Shown piece by piece: positions 9,771-21,690 of a stretch of DNA of 64,000 nucleotides. Both the position numbers and the translations under genes were made by a program. The DNA lies in NCBI RefSeq assembly GCF_905220565.1, contig NC_059419.1, forward strand, positions 3,720,001 through 3,784,000, given 5' to 3'. How positions within the stretch are numbered: the first letter of the stretch is position 1; each line of letters begins with the position of its first letter. Below the pieces are notes generated by a model. The model made no database searches, was not told the origin of the DNA, and worked only from the letters and a program-made list of their open reading frames with translations. The stretch comes from Melitaea cinxia (Eukaryota; Arthropoda; Insecta; Lepidoptera; Nymphalidae).

Positions 9771-10200
9771 CAGTTTCAGCATTTTCTTCCAATAATTTGG
9801 GGTCAGACATTGCTTAAAGAGTCATGACCGTATCCTTGAATACGACCTCTCAAACTGTTTCAATTTAATTATAGACAAGGGAAACGCCAAAAGTTTGATC
9901 ATGTAAATGTACTCGCATAAAGCCTTAAATTTGATTTAAGGTTCAATTTGCGACTGACAGATTCATAAACTGTTTTTGAGTTCATACCAACCGATCCAAA
10001 GTAGACTTTGTTTGGTAGTCTGTGACCTAAGGATAGGGAGTAGGGATATTTATCGCATTGATTAGTGTAGCCAAGAAGGTTATTTCGCTGACATGATATC
10101 TCTGACATGTTTTATTACTTTACACTTTGTGACTTAAACATTTAACGTCGAAATTATCGCAAAATGATTTTTTTCCCTGATTATTAATTACATTAATAAC
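9771..10200. other. Spacer, nothing recognised
   Basis: A 69-codon minus-strand ORF at 9899-10108 has no recognisable motif or context and is treated as chance. Confidence 0.35.
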
Positions 10201-10600
10201 TTAAGTAGGGCACAGTACGAAATTTCCTGCTCAAAATATGGAACAGCCCGGCTAGGGTAGTACCTCTACCACAACTGAGGTAGGGTACAGTAGGAAATTT
10301 CCTGCTCAAAATATGGAGCAGCCCGACTGGGGTAGCACCTCGACCTTAGAGAAGACACAGCTAAATAATACTGCTTTCAAGCAATGTTGTGTTTTGTTGG
10401 TGAGTGAGGTGACCAGAGCTCCTGAGGTGAATTAGGGATAGGATCGGCAACACGGTTGCGATGCTTCTGGTATTGCAGACATCTATAAGGTACGGTAATC
10501 GCTAACCACAAGTTAAGCCTATGCTTGTTCGCAGACCAAGTTATATTTAAAAAAAACTGCAAAGTTGTGATTTTAAAATTATTTGTGTCACTTCTTATTT
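10201..10600 (+). repeat. Lepidopteran retroposon family A (GGAGCAGCCCGACTGGGG type), copy 1
   Basis: It shares a long collinear stretch with 11496-11765: GGAGCAGCCCGACTGGGGTAG, CTCGACCTTA, AGAAGA-CACAGCTAAATAAT, GCTTCTGGT-TTGCAG-C-TCTATAAG and GGTAATCGCT-ACCA. The head is tandemly duplicated: a ~74-bp block starting near 10205 repeats at about 10279. The 3' end is degraded. These sequences look like 3' parts of a LINE or a SINE. I cannot name the family. Confidence 0.65.
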
Positions 10601-11495
10601 TGAATGCGTGACTTTGGATGTAGTTTGCAATATACACTTTTGCATACACATAGTCGGTCTTTTCATTGTTTTACGTTCCTGTGGCGTGTTTAATAAGAGT
10701 CTGACAATTTTGACTATGAAAGGATGACAGAATATAACCATATACTTTTCGATACGTTTGCCAAAATATTGTTGATGTATTGCCTAATTAAAAAGGGATT
10801 TTCGTTTATGTTCACAAATATTTTTATAATTTTTATATAGCTGACGATATAGACATTTTACTGTCTTGTAAACTATCAAATACGAATTGAATAACAAATA
10901 TGAAGTTTAAATAGTTCTTAAGTTTTCTTCTTTTTATTGTTATATGCATGCGGTGTTTGTCTACATAAAGTTGACAACCCTTTAAAATAAATATAGAAAA
11001 ATACGAATAGGGAAAATTAAAAAAAAAATAAAACTTAAGAAGAGATCCATGAAGTCGATGAAGTCTTTTTAAAGTTATGGCGTGACCAAAGAAAATAGGG
11101 ATAAGTAGGTATCTTTTATGTAAATTAATATATAAATAGGTATTTTCACCCAAGTGCTCGATCATGGTAACAGATGAAAAGGACAAACGAATTATATAAA
11201 ACCTTACGCTAATTATATCCTGTTAAAGTTTTTTTTTTTTATTTTATTTTTTTATTTACTACTAGTAATGGAATTAAAATGAATATTAATTGGTTTCTGA
11301 TAGGTTGTGATTTTATTTGAATATTTATTATTCATAAATAATTTCCTAAGTATTTAAATTATGAATATAAAAATACTTAAATACTTTTCTATTCTTCTGA
11401 TTCATGAGTCATACAAAATATTGCCAAAGAATTTTTTAGACGTTTTAAACAACTATTTTTTTTAACTCTTACTTCAATTAAATGGTATTTGTTTA
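10601..11495. other. AT-rich spacer, nothing recognised
   Basis: Open stretches on the minus strand (for example 10833-11186) are low-complexity and lack motifs. No RNA gene or terminal repeats seen. Confidence 0.35.
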
Positions 11496-11765
11496 AAACG
11501 TAGGACAAATATTCTGCTCACAATCTGGAGCAGCCCGACTGGGGTAGTACCTCGACCTTACAGAAGATCACAGCTAAATAATTCTGTTTTTAAAAAGCGT
11601 TGTGTTCCTGTGGTGAGTAAGGTGAGCTTCTGGCGGGGAATGGGGGTAGGGTCAGCATCGCGCTTGCGGTGCTTCTGGTGTTGCAGGCGTCTATAAGCTA
11701 CGGTAATCGCTTACCATCAGGTGAGATGTACGCTTGTTTGCCGACCTAGTTGTATAAAAAAAAAT
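11496..11765 (+). repeat. Retroposon family A, copy 2 (better preserved 3' end)
   Basis: Same family as 10201-10600. The 3' end reads GGTAATCGCTTACCATCAGG followed by TACGCTTGTTTGCCGACCTAG and an A-rich tail (about 11754-11764), as for a reverse-transcribed RNA. Confidence 0.7.
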
Positions 11766-11823
11766 GTGAACTTTCATACCTTCTCTAAATCTTTTCAATA
11801 GCCTCTAATACCACTGCCCGTTC

Positions 11824-11965
11824 TTAATAATAATATACTTTATTGTACACCAAAATACAAAAAAAAAAAAAACAGAGTAGTAATTAAAAACAAACGTACA
11901 AAGGCGATCTTATCGCTGAAGAGCGATTTCTTCCAGATAACCTTTGAGCACAGACACGATTATAT
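11824..11965 (-). repeat. Retroposon family B 3' end, copy 1
   Basis: Matches 48755-48915: TAATAATA tail, CTTTATTGTACAC, GTACAAAGGCG, GAGCGATTTCTTCCAGA-AACCTT. On the minus strand this is a 3' end finishing in TGTACAATAAAG and a (TTA)n tail. Confidence 0.6.
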
Positions 11966-12796
11966 GGATGAATGATAATAGTGTTTAATAGATTCAATAA
12001 TGCATCCGCACACACATAATAACATAAATAGACACAATAGTATACGTGTATAAATATAAAGTATATACTGATATAAAATATAATATATATAATAAAATTT
12101 CTCATTCATATATGCGAGTTATGTAGATTTAAAAATTTAGTTATTTGTATGTTTTTGCATGGCGAATAACAGAGAATATCCAATTTTTCTAACAATTAAT
12201 AGCCTTTATTGACTAGTTTTCCTCTTGCTATACTTAATTGATATTGACTTCTTGATTTTATATATATTTATAGCATTTAAATAGTCAATAAATCTAAGTT
12301 CGTGATAGTTTAACTGTAATAGGAAATTGTCTTTCTTTGATTCAATTGAAATGATTCCTGTGTTTTTAATTAATTCTATACGTAACATTGAATTTATAAT
12401 TTCCTTTTATTTATGTAGAATTTAATTTTGCATGTTTTAGAGAAAATTTTTGCTACTTTTAGTACCGATAAGTGATAATAATTGGCTTACATTTAAATTT
12501 AATATACTACTTCGTACCTCATTGTTTTTTCCTGAATATGTAATTTTTTAAAATAATTTCTTATACAAACTTTGTGCTGATTTCAATGTACACACAAAAA
12601 AGAATTAACCAATTTACAGCCGTCGTTCGGAAATTGTAGGCATACATTTCGATAATTCATTTTTATTAATTTGGGTTTTTATTTTATAATAAATAAATAA
12701 AAAAAAAAACTCAGAAACTGAAGCGTTCACATTCAGAATATTTATTATTTAGCCTTTTGCGTAATATAAGTATGTAAGACTGTAAGTAAATGTAAT
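11966..12796. other. AT-rich spacer, nothing recognised
   Basis: Low-complexity minus-strand ORFs only. No motif or repeat seen. Confidence 0.35.
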
Positions 12797-13053
12797 GTTT
12801 CACCAGTTGTGGACGCTGTTTGACAGATGACACCGTGATCCTACGGTGAAAACATTTTGGTTAATTGTTCTTTTTTATCATCGAAATCTACTATATTTAT
12901 GGGATATTTTTATTCGCATATATTTCTCTTAAAGTTGTAGTTTATTAATTGATAAAAAAATTGATAAACTGGGCCTAATGAACTATTCTTCATGCTGTCA
13001 AAGTCTATTTGTATCGTCATCCGTCAAATAGCGTTATTCACAACTGATGACAC
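12797..13053. mobile_element. Small inverted-repeat element (MITE-like)
   Basis: The left arm (12797-12832) and the reverse complement of the right arm (13016-13053) agree over most positions: both contain CAGTTGTG, then CGCT-TTTGAC-GATGAC. Total length is about 257 bp with no coding capacity. The target duplication is unclear. Confidence 0.45.
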
Positions 13054-15430
13054 AGGCCCTTATTATTAGTTTTAGGGGTTTTAAACGCTGTTTCTCAGGA
13101 TACATCAATTTGTAATTACGCCTTCTTATTAACGCAATTAATTGGCTCCATTGTGACCATATCGCCTGCTAAAATTTGTGATATAATATTATTAGTTACA
13201 CGATTATTTCCCGCGATTCTTGACTGGTAATGTGTATTTGTCATGAAATTTATTGAATTTTCTTCTTGTAACCGCTTCATTGTTTCAAGATATTTTCTAG
13301 TATTTCAAATATTTTCAAGAGTCATTATAGTTTCATAACGGTTACATTACGATTTAACAATGAATTAAACATTAATTACAAAAAAAAGACATTTTCTAAT
13401 TGATCATTAGAACACGATTGAAGTGATTGCATTTCCGGTGTAAGGGGAATGCCGTCGTTCTGAAATAAAAGGAACAATTAGGTCGTTAAGTTATTAAAAA
13501 ATAATTTATTCTACGAAAATCGATCTCCAATTACCATTAAATTCGTGTTAAGCATCGTAATTGTCCCAGTCACGTTAGTGGTAAAGTTAATAAAATTCTG
13601 CTTTTGAATAATTGTAATGAAACTTGGTACCTTGATAGCTGGACATCATTTTTTATCCCACCAATCTCACAAGATATGTGTTACGCGGGTAAAGACACCA
13701 GTAAACGCAAATAATCTCAAAATCAAAGGACAATTAAATGCAAATTTTCAAACATTAATGCCTAACACGAACAATTTGTTTATTCTGTTGTATTCTATTC
13801 TATTTTGTATATTCTATATTTGAAAATCTAGAACTAAAGATTTTATTTTAAAATATAAATTTGTCTTATTTAACAAAATTCGTCGACACTCTTAATGTAT
13901 TCTTTTCTTTATTATATAAGTCAACAAAAATTTAAATACCATTGTTGTTTTAATATAGAACAAATTATGAAAGATATTTTAGTTCATCTTAGCCTGTCGA
14001 CACGCAATTGCTCTTGTCATGATTTATTCATTTAAAAATAATTATCGTTTTTGTAAGTCATTATTTATTGTACACTAATAAGCTTAGGGTTATCTGTATA
14101 TAGACAAAGTTAGTGGTTGTTCACTTAAAAACAAATAAGTACTGAAATTTTTGCCACTCTTCTCTTTGAAATATATATTTAAAATCGTCTGTCTTTTTAT
14201 ATTTTTAACTGGTCTTTTTAATTTTTTTTTAAATCAAAGAACTGTTATTTAACCTCTTTTTCTCCTTAATCGATAAACGCTTAATAATACGGCGAATATT
14301 TAATAATATATGTATGTATATCAGACCGTCTCGTTTTGTCGTATAAATCTTCGTCATGCTAAGTATTCGTCGTGATAGTTCGCTCGAATTCCGTCTTTGC
14401 GTTTCTATCCTAGAACAAACAATTTATACAATAATCTAAACTAGCGACTTCTCTTAAAGAAAGAGAAAATCTTAATTTACGTTGCGAGTTAGTCGCCTGT
14501 AACAGACACACACAGTTTGTCTGCGTAGGAGAAGGATCGGAGCTTAATCCAATAGTTAGGCGTAGTATAAAGTACCGTCTTATAAAATCGTATAATAACG
14601 GAAATTTTGTGACTTTTCATTGTTCCTTCAAGACGGGTTACAGACTGTACTTGTTGAACTGTGAACGAAGTGTGAACGAAGAATTAATGTATTTTTATTA
14701 TTTTAAAGCTTGGAGATCAGATTGAATTTTTTAAATCTAAGAACGTTTCAGGTTATTGTCGTTAACAAAATTTATAGAAGAAATAATTGCGATCGTAAAA
14801 ACAAAATTACTTTTATTTCATTTGTCATCGTTGTTCGCAAGTCAAAATAAATATAATTAGAATAAATAAACGTGTTTAACATGCACATACGGTCATCTGT
14901 TCCTAACGAAGGCTTGCTTAATGCATCTGTTTTAGATAAGTCGGCTGATGTAAGTAGATTTAATTGTAATAAGTTTACATATAAATATGCATACACAAAA
15001 ATATATTACAGTTTGATTCAGAGCACAAACTGAAACCGTAATCCCCGGAGTAGAAAGTAGGGTTGCAAACTGTACCAACGGGCCTAGTCAAAATGTAAAT
15101 GATACAAATTATGTTCAATAAGATTTTAAGCAATGTACGCACATTTTTACTTACAATAACATACTGATTAAATAATTCTATTTATATCCTACGATAAAAT
15201 TAAAGGACGATTCACTAATCCTTTTCAAAACAAATTGCAATGTTATGAAGTGGCCTTAAAACCTGTTATTTTATTACGTTACAAGCTGTACCCTGCGCGC
15301 GTTGCTACAATTTTTTTTGGTCGTACCAACTCAGATACCTTTTTGGGATCATGCACAACACTTTGCTGAAGGTCATGACATGATCAAATGCATAGTTTAC
15401 GATTCTATAAAGAAAATACAGATAAACATT
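13054..15430. other. Spacer, mostly unrecognised
   Basis: No supported gene. Positions 14526-14552 contain a short minus-strand scrap of the tRNA-SINE tail (AGGAGAAGGATCGGAGCTTAA). The section 14330-14640 is less AT-rich than its surroundings, but no ORF or conserved element is evident. Confidence 0.35.
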
Positions 15431-15431
15431 A

Positions 15432-15432
<1 letters not shown>

Positions 15433-15478
<46 letters not shown>
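15433..15478. repeat. (TA)n microsatellite
   Basis: About 45 bp of pure TA. It inflates a spurious plus-strand ORF across 15302-15739. Confidence 0.95.
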
Positions 15479-15480
<2 letters not shown>

Positions 15481-16462
15481 TTACATATTATTCATGAATA
15501 AATATGTATCTATATTAGTTGCCAACCTTAGGAACAGACGATGTGCACGAATTCTAAGAACTTATCCATACTATAATATTATATCGACGCTAGAAAGCAA
15601 ACAGGTAGTAATCCACAAAAGTACAATTGTTCACCAGAGCAGAAAAACTTTTTGTTTTTTTTTAATTTTAATCATAACTTGCGTTATTATGGACCTAGAG
15701 TTGCCATTTTTTGACACTATATTTATGATTTTTTGCTAAATAGCTTATCTTAAATGGATTTAACCTAAAGTTTATTTAAAATAATATTTTGTGGGTTACG
15801 ACATTTGACAATATATTTTACAATCCATTAAAACGTAGTAACTGAAATAAGTAAACGTATGGAACGACAAAAATCGCACTTTTTTTTGGAAAGCAAAAAT
15901 GTGGTAACCATCATTACTTTAGGTAACATCACCTATAAAAACCTCATAATAATGAACAATGTTTGATATTTTGTCATCAGTACGTAGTAACTAGTATTAT
16001 TTTGCATAACCCGAAAAATCTAATTGTAGTAAAGGTAAATCAATTGAACTGAGGTTGCTAAACAGCCCGCAGTAAGAGTCAAAGAAATAAAACGTATATA
16101 ATAGAAATAAATGTACTTTTGATATTATGTTTATGTAAAAAAATCAGAAAGTATTTTTAACATATTGTTTCGTTTTTTAGACCATAATTTGACCAATTGA
16201 ATTTAAGAATACAAATCAGTTTAATTTAATATTTGAAAAAAAAAATTACAATTAGACCTAAACAAAACATGATGTACCTTCTTGCACTAATCGAAATTAA
16301 AACAATCATTATTACGTATTAATCCATAAAACATTAACAATCAACAGTTTCTGTCATAACATATAAGTATAAATAAAAAACAATTTTTGTTATAATAAAC
16401 CCTACAAACCTTTAAAAATAATCAGTACTTTCTTTACCTTCAATAAACTAAAAATAATTACT
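15479..16462. other. AT-rich spacer, nothing recognised
   Basis: No motif, RNA gene or repeat signature noted. Confidence 0.35.
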
Positions 16463-16654
16463 TTAACAATCGTCTTCAACATCGGTGTCAGGTAAACAAT
16501 CTTTGACTTTTGCGCTGGTCTTAAAATCTAAATATTCTTTTGCGAAAGCGAATCTTTTCGGAATTACCAGTTTTTCTACAATTTTTTTTAAATCTGCATA
16601 TTTCTTTTGACAAATTGGCAACTTTGAAGAGTACAACTTCTGTTTTGGGGTCAC
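16463..16654 (-). pseudogene. Possible 3' remnant of an unidentified protein gene or transposase
   Basis: A 63-codon minus-strand frame gives a charged, non-repetitive peptide (KKYADLKKIVEKLVIPKRF near the middle, an acidic DTDVEDD end) with a natural stop. The composition looks protein-like, and the phrase resembles the last exon-like part of some DNA transposases, but I cannot name the family. It is cut on its 5' side at about 16650, where the Helitron-like 281-bp repeat begins. That suggests the repeat inserted next to or into an older gene. Confidence 0.25.
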
Positions 16655-17723
16655 AAAGGGGTGGGGTTTTATGAGAAACGACCCCTAAGGGGATAAAACG
16701 GGGGTTGGAAGTTTGTATGAAAGTCCTATGTTTTTGATGTAAGAGACTTGAAATTTCAAATGTAAGCTCTATAGATGGCGAAAAGGTGTCCAAATAATGT
16801 ATCTTTAGAAATCAACCCCTTTTTGGGGTTAAAACGGGGGATCGTAGGTTTACTCACTCATCACGAAATCTCCGAAACTATAACACCTACAAACTTGAAA
16901 TTTGGCAAATAGGTTTTGTATAGGACGTAAAAGATAAAACGGGGGTCGGAAGTTTGTATGAAAGGCCTATGTTTTTAAAGTAAGAGACGAAATTTAAAAT
17001 GTATGCTCTATAGATGGTGAAAAGGAGTCCAAATAATGTATCGTAATCTATATATATATATATAAAAGAGAAGGGTCACTGACTCACTCATCACGAGAAC
17101 TCAAAAACCGCTGGATGGTCCATCCATCCAGGATGGACAAAGATGAAATTTAGCAGGGAGGTAGATTATAGTTAGTAAACGTCCGATAAGAACGGATTTT
17201 TTGATATTCCACTGCTAAGGGCGTTTGATTGGGATTAATAGTTTGTATGAAACATATACAGCAGCTATAAGTTCGCCTGCTAGGTTATTTATACTGCAGC
17301 CTGAAAATAAAACTAAAAATGTGGTGTATAGAGAGGTTTTATAAAAATAACTAATAAATTATACTAAATTGTGCGTTAGAAAAAGTTACTCAGAGTGATA
17401 AGCATTTCAAGTGACTGAAATAAAAAAATAATTTGCTTAAACATCTTGATTGTAATGTATATCTCCATAACCACGCGAACGTAGTCGCGGGCAACAGTTA
17501 GTGTATTATAACAATAAGTCCCCAAAAGTGTATGTGATCGATTCCCTCAAAGTTTACTGAACGGCTTTTCATGCGGTTTTACCAATGGAGAGAGGGCTTC
17601 AAGAGGAAGGTTTACGGAACGCCTAAGCCGATTTTGATGAGATTTTGAGTTTCACTGGAAGTTTGCCGGGAAAACTTTGTGACTCACTGATTTAAACGCG
17701 GACGAAGCCGCGGGCACAGCTAG
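16655..17723 (+). mobile_element. Helitron-like composite, copy 1 (about 1.4 units of the 281-bp repeat)
   Basis: 16655-17046 holds one complete and one partial unit of the repeat expanded at 34.2-36.3 kb (AAACGGGGGTTGGAAGTTTG, CACTCATCACGAAATCTCCG). At 17047 a second Helitron-type start (TCTATATATATA...AAAAGAG) begins. Two Helitron-like 3' ends follow: a GC hairpin with TTAG near 17490-17505, and GACGAAGCCGCGGGC then CTAG at 17720-17723, followed by T. The same two ends occur in the same order at 36.7-36.95 kb, so both loci derive from one composite. No RepHel coding sequence is present. Confidence 0.65.
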
Positions 17724-18239
17724 TTTAGTATATATGCGTTGTGTTGAACCTAAAATCTTTAGTAGTGTTGTGAAACAAAGTTACTTGTTTCATTGAATCC
17801 TTGTAAATGGTGTAAACAAAGTGAAAAAAATAAAATAATCCGTGTAAAGCGTTATAAGCATCACAATATAAAAAAATATCACCTACTAAAAGGTATTAAA
17901 CGCAAGTGACCATAATTTTACGAGCAGCAAAACTGTAGTAACCCGCATTAGATATGGAATTATTGATGTTGTAACTTTTAGATTAGTTTTTTTTGTAGAA
18001 AACAAATTGTCGTAAGACACAGAGTAAGAAATAATACCTGTTTTTTTGTTATTTACATCGTTTTATTGGTGCAAGAATGAAAAAAAATGGCAATTTTGAA
18101 AATCCTATATTTTTTATTATCAGTCGTACAGTTACTTGACATATACCATTCGACGCGTAATTTTTTTCTTATTCTAATGACGCAATAAAAAAATATTTCG
18201 ATGGGTGTTGGTTACTACGTGTTTGCTTTCTAGCGTCGA
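17724..18239. other. AT-rich spacer, nothing recognised
   Basis: No feature beyond poly-A/T runs. Confidence 0.35.
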
Positions 18240-18451
18240 TATGTAGGAAACATTTGATTGTTTGTTTGCATTGAATAGGCTCCGAAACTACTGAACCGAT
18301 TTGAAAAATTCTTTCACTGTTGGGAAGCTACATTATCCCCGGGTGACATATGCTATATTATATACCTATTATATTTTCAAAAAATTAATTAGAAAAAAAT
18401 AATTTTGAAATTTTTGTTAAATACCCGTGCAAAGTCGGGGCGAGAGACTAG
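18240..18451 (+). mobile_element. Helitron-like 3' portion
   Basis: The phrase CCGAAACTACTGAACCGATTT, common in lepidopteran non-autonomous elements, leads to a GC-rich end (CCCGTGCAAAGTCGGGGCG) and CTAG at 18448-18451. The 5' end is not defined. Confidence 0.45.
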
Positions 18452-18492
18452 TGTATAAATATATATATATCGTAATAATATACTGTGTGTCT

Positions 18493-18683
18493 CTCCACCG
18501 TGCCTCGGAGAGCACGTTAAGCCGTCGTCGGTTGTTATCACGTACACCTGATAGCGATCGTTACTCATAGTAGGTAATATATCCGCCTACCCCCGTTTTG
18601 GAGTAGCGTGGATTAAGCTCCGACCCTTCTCCTACATGGGAAAGAGGCCTATGCCCAGCAATGGGATATTACAGACTGAAGCG
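18493..18683 (+). repeat. tRNA-SINE 3' body, 5'-truncated
   Basis: Contains the body shared with 52.6 and 55.8 kb: GCCTCGGAGAGCACGTTAAG, GTACACCTGATAGCGATCGT, TTCTCCTACATGGG, AGAGGCCTATGCCCAGCA and a TATTACAGACTGAAG end. The tRNA-like head is missing. Confidence 0.75.
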
Positions 18684-18854
18684 AAACGAGCGAAACGTAT
18701 ATATATATATATTTATTTATTTATTTATTTCGCAATCGCGTTAAGATTGTTGCGACTGCCACATCTATTGTGATTGCTAGATGTCACAGACAAAATTTCT
18801 ATTCTCCAACTGACTTTTATGTCTATTTACCTCGCCACAGCAATAATTTTTTTA

Positions 18855-18905
18855 TATATAAATAAAAATGAATGTTGCTAAGCGCATAACTCGAGAGTGG
18901 CATAT
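18855..18905 (+). repeat. Helitron-like 5' fragment
   Basis: AAAAATGAATGTTGCTAAGC followed by GCATAACTCGAGA matches the starts at 36960 and (minus strand) 3880-3950. Confidence 0.45.
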
Positions 18906-19281
18906 TAACAAATCTAAAATTATTTACATTTTTATATTTACAATTTATGGATGAATGGAGTTTCATACGATGTCGCTCGACTCTCCCATTTATCTATCTA
19001 TAAATACATATTACTAAAAAGGGCAGCTGGTAGAGCAATACCTTCGAAATAACTTTTAGTATCGAAACGTATTAGAAATATTCTAAATAGTAAATAGTTC
19101 TACAGTTAATTTATTTATAGATTCTTACATATGTTTCAATATAACTGAATAGCCCATTTCAATATAAAGGTTAATAAAAATAACTTAAATGCGGTAGTTC
19201 CCGAAAATAGCTCATTTTATTTTTATTTTTAAGTAAGAATTAAAAAGAAGAATTAGTAATAATCGAAGGTTGTATATTAAT

Positions 19282-19423
19282 CACCACACGGTCACCAACC
19301 CGCCTGCCCAGCGTGGTGACTATGGGAAACACACATGAGTTCACTCCATTTTTGGCGCGAACTCGCGCATGTGGAGGCCTATGTCCAGCAGTGGACTGTA
19401 TTAGGCTGAAGTGATGATGATGC
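19282..19423 (+). mobile_element. RTE-tailed short retroposon, 5'-truncated, with 11-bp target duplication
   Basis: It carries GTCACCAACCCGCCTGCCCA, then GGCGCGAACT, GGAGGCCTATGTCCAGCAG and a GATGATGATG tail. TGTATATTAAT occurs at 19271-19281 and 19424-19434 without mismatch, so both ends are exact. Confidence 0.85.
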
Positions 19424-19439
19424 TGTATATTAATTTATT

Positions 19440-19790
19440 ATTTATGGGATCTTATACTGCGGGTTGGCCGATATAGAATCGAAATCATATGACGGTGCAG
19501 GTTTTCATGCGTCCAGCCCACTGCTACTTCAACTTGCTAATTCTGTGGGCTATGTCTCTTACTTTCGTTCTCTCGCGGATACCCTAAGCGTAGTCCGTTC
19601 CATCGCACATTGAGCGACTTTTAGCTTGTGGACCAGTCCCTTCACCAGTGTTCACGTCTCGGCTCCGTATGTTAACACAGGCAAGACGCATTGCTCGAAG
19701 ACTTTTATCTTCAAGCATTGCGGAATCTTCGAAGTGAATACTCGACGAAGTCTGCCAAACGCCGCCCAACAATTCCAATACTGTTAAAAT
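19440..19790 (-). pseudogene. RTE reverse transcriptase ORF, C-terminal fragment
   Basis: On the minus strand, with small frame breaks, it reads WAAFGRLRRVF, IPQCLKIKVFEQCVLPVLTYGAETWT (given here in part) and later IGHRISKLKWQWAGRM. These motifs are characteristic of the region after the catalytic core in RTE/BovB-type LINEs. The catalytic YADD part is absent here, and a related upstream part lies at 56.15-56.53 kb. Confidence 0.75.
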
Positions 19791-19892
19791 AAAGTCATTA
19801 TGTTTTTATCTATAATTAATATAAAAAATAACAGTCTGTTTAGCAATCAATTGTTATTGTTAGTAAGAGCCTGTCTATCGTTAACTGTCATA

Positions 19893-20060
19893 AGTCTCCC
19901 CACCATACCTCAAATAGCACGCTAAGCCATCGGTCCCGGTTGTTATCGTGTACACCTGATAGCGATCGTTACTTATGACATAGTATATATCGACCCACCC
20001 ACTGTAAAGCAGCATATTAGAATACGATGTGTGCTTTCTCCTACATGGAGAAAGAGGCCT
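19893..20060 (+). repeat. tRNA-SINE 3' body, degenerate
   Basis: CCCGGTTGTTATCGTGTACA, CCTGATAGCGATCGTTACT and TCTCCTACATGGAGAAAGAG follow the order of the family at 52.6 kb. It is interrupted before the terminal ACAGGCTGAAG. Confidence 0.7.
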
Positions 20061-20675
20061 TAGAATCAATTAATCGGTCATCAACTAAATTATCATTGTG
20101 AAAAAACTATATTAGCAGACCTGGAGCCCTGGTGTATAACTAGTAATAGGTATTTCAAAGTGTATCAGTATATGTAGGCAGTGTATCATATACAGTTAAT
20201 ATCATTAACAATAAAAAAATTAGTGCATATCTTCAAAAACCTGAAGTAAACAGCGATAAGATTTGACTCACAAAAGAAATCTTTAAATTTTCCTTGTTAT
20301 TTCTTCAAGTACTAATAATAAAATGGCTGATGATATCGGAAATATGTGCAATGGAATTAAAATTATTACGTTGAAAAAAGAAATCAACGTACACAAATAT
20401 GTTTATTCAATATCATAATTTATATGCAATAACTTAGGTTTTAATTTAACATCGTTTTAAGTGGACGCAGTGTGTTTATTACGTTGTGTAGTAAAATAAT
20501 AAGAACCTGCTTTTAATATATCGATGGCACAGAGTTGGAAATTCTTTCTTTGGGATCAGACGCCGTGTAGACAGTAAATATCAATAAATATCATATAACA
20601 TACACACGGTCGTCTGTTCCTATGATAAGCAACTTAATGCTCGTGTTACAGGTAACAGTCGACTGTTATATATAT
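20061..20675. other. Spacer, nothing recognised
   Basis: No gene or repeat seen. Confidence 0.35.
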
Positions 20676-20974
20676 ACTAACTGACTCGGCAAACGTTTGC
20701 CGCTAAACGCTATTTAAAAATAGGGGTTGATCGTAGAGGGTTGAAAATTTGGGGTTGTATGTATTTTTTAATTTGTATCATAAAAAAATAATTTATCTAA
20801 AAATTAAAAAAAAAATTAGGGGTGGACTACCCTTAACATTTAGGAGGATGAAAATAGATGTTGTTCGATTCTCAGACCTACCCAATATGCACGCAAAATT
20901 TCATGATAATCGGTCAAGCCGTTTCGGAGGAGTTTAACTACAAACACCGCGACACGAGAATTTTATATATTAGA
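20676..20974 (-). mobile_element. Helitron-like non-autonomous element, minus strand
   Basis: Minus-strand start is TCTAATATATAAAATTCTCG at 20974. Minus-strand end is GCGGCAAACGTTTGCCGAGT, a hairpin (GGCAAACG/CGTTTGCC), then TTAG at 20679-20676 and T. The interior contains the common CCGAAACGGCTTGACCGATT phrase. About 299 bp. A fragment of the same family lies near 3719-3774. Confidence 0.55.
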
Positions 20975-21362
20975 TATATATATTTTTTCTGATAAACATA
21001 CATAGAAAAAATACATATATAAATACAAATATTATATTACACCCAGACTCAGGCGGGAATCGAACCCGCAACCCGCAGAACAGAAAGCAGGGCCACTACA
21101 AACTAGTATATGTTTATAGTGGCCCTGCAGACAATAGACTTATTTATTTAAGGTGTTAAACCTTCAACGTAATAGTATCGAAAAGTCAGATAATATGGAA
21201 AACCGCAAAACTTTAAAACGCACACTTGCTTAACATAATAAAAAAAAATTATCTTACTAGGTAGCGCTACATACACGTGTATAGTTTTTATTCTTTCACG
21301 AGTCATGCAAACGCTACACTTTTCGGTACATGACCGCTATTTGTAGCTTCTTAGGACTCAAC

Positions 21363-21690
21363 TGCTGTATGGCCACGGCATTAAAGAATATAGTACTCTC
21401 TTCCCATGGGTGTCGTAACAGGCGACTAAGTGATAACAGAGTTCCACTACTACCTTGGAACTTATAAAGCCGACCGATGGCGGGATAACTATCCAACTGC
21501 TGGCTTTGAAATACGCAGACCGAAGACGGGCAGCAGCGTCTTCGGTGCGACAAAGCCAGCCCTGCGGTCACCAACTCACCTGCCCAGCGTGGTGACTATG
21601 GGCAAAACACATGAGTTCGCGCGATTTTTGGCGCAAACTTGTGGAGGCCTATAGCCAGTAGTGGACTGCAATAGGCGGAAATGATGATGA
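21363..21690 (+). mobile_element. RTE-tailed short retroposon, near full length
   Basis: This copy shows the full order of the family: TGGCCACGGCATTAAAGAAT, TTCCCATGGGTGTCGTAACA, CCACTACTACCTTGGAACTT, GATGGCGGGATAACTATCC, GGCAGCAGCGTCTTCGGTGC, CAGCGTGGTGACTATGGGC, then the RTE-like CCTATAGCCAGTAGTGGACT and a GATGATGA tail. About 328 bp and non-coding. Sharing its 3' end with RTE elements suggests mobilisation by the RTE machinery. Confidence 0.8.

Noticed and set aside
15302..15739. 145-codon ORF
   Set aside because: Runs through a TA microsatellite; no domain.
21430..21654. ORFs on both strands of the short RTE-tailed retroposons (also at 23817, 42775, 58533)
   Set aside because: They recur because the repeat recurs. 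Frames differ between copies and are broken, so they are not genes.
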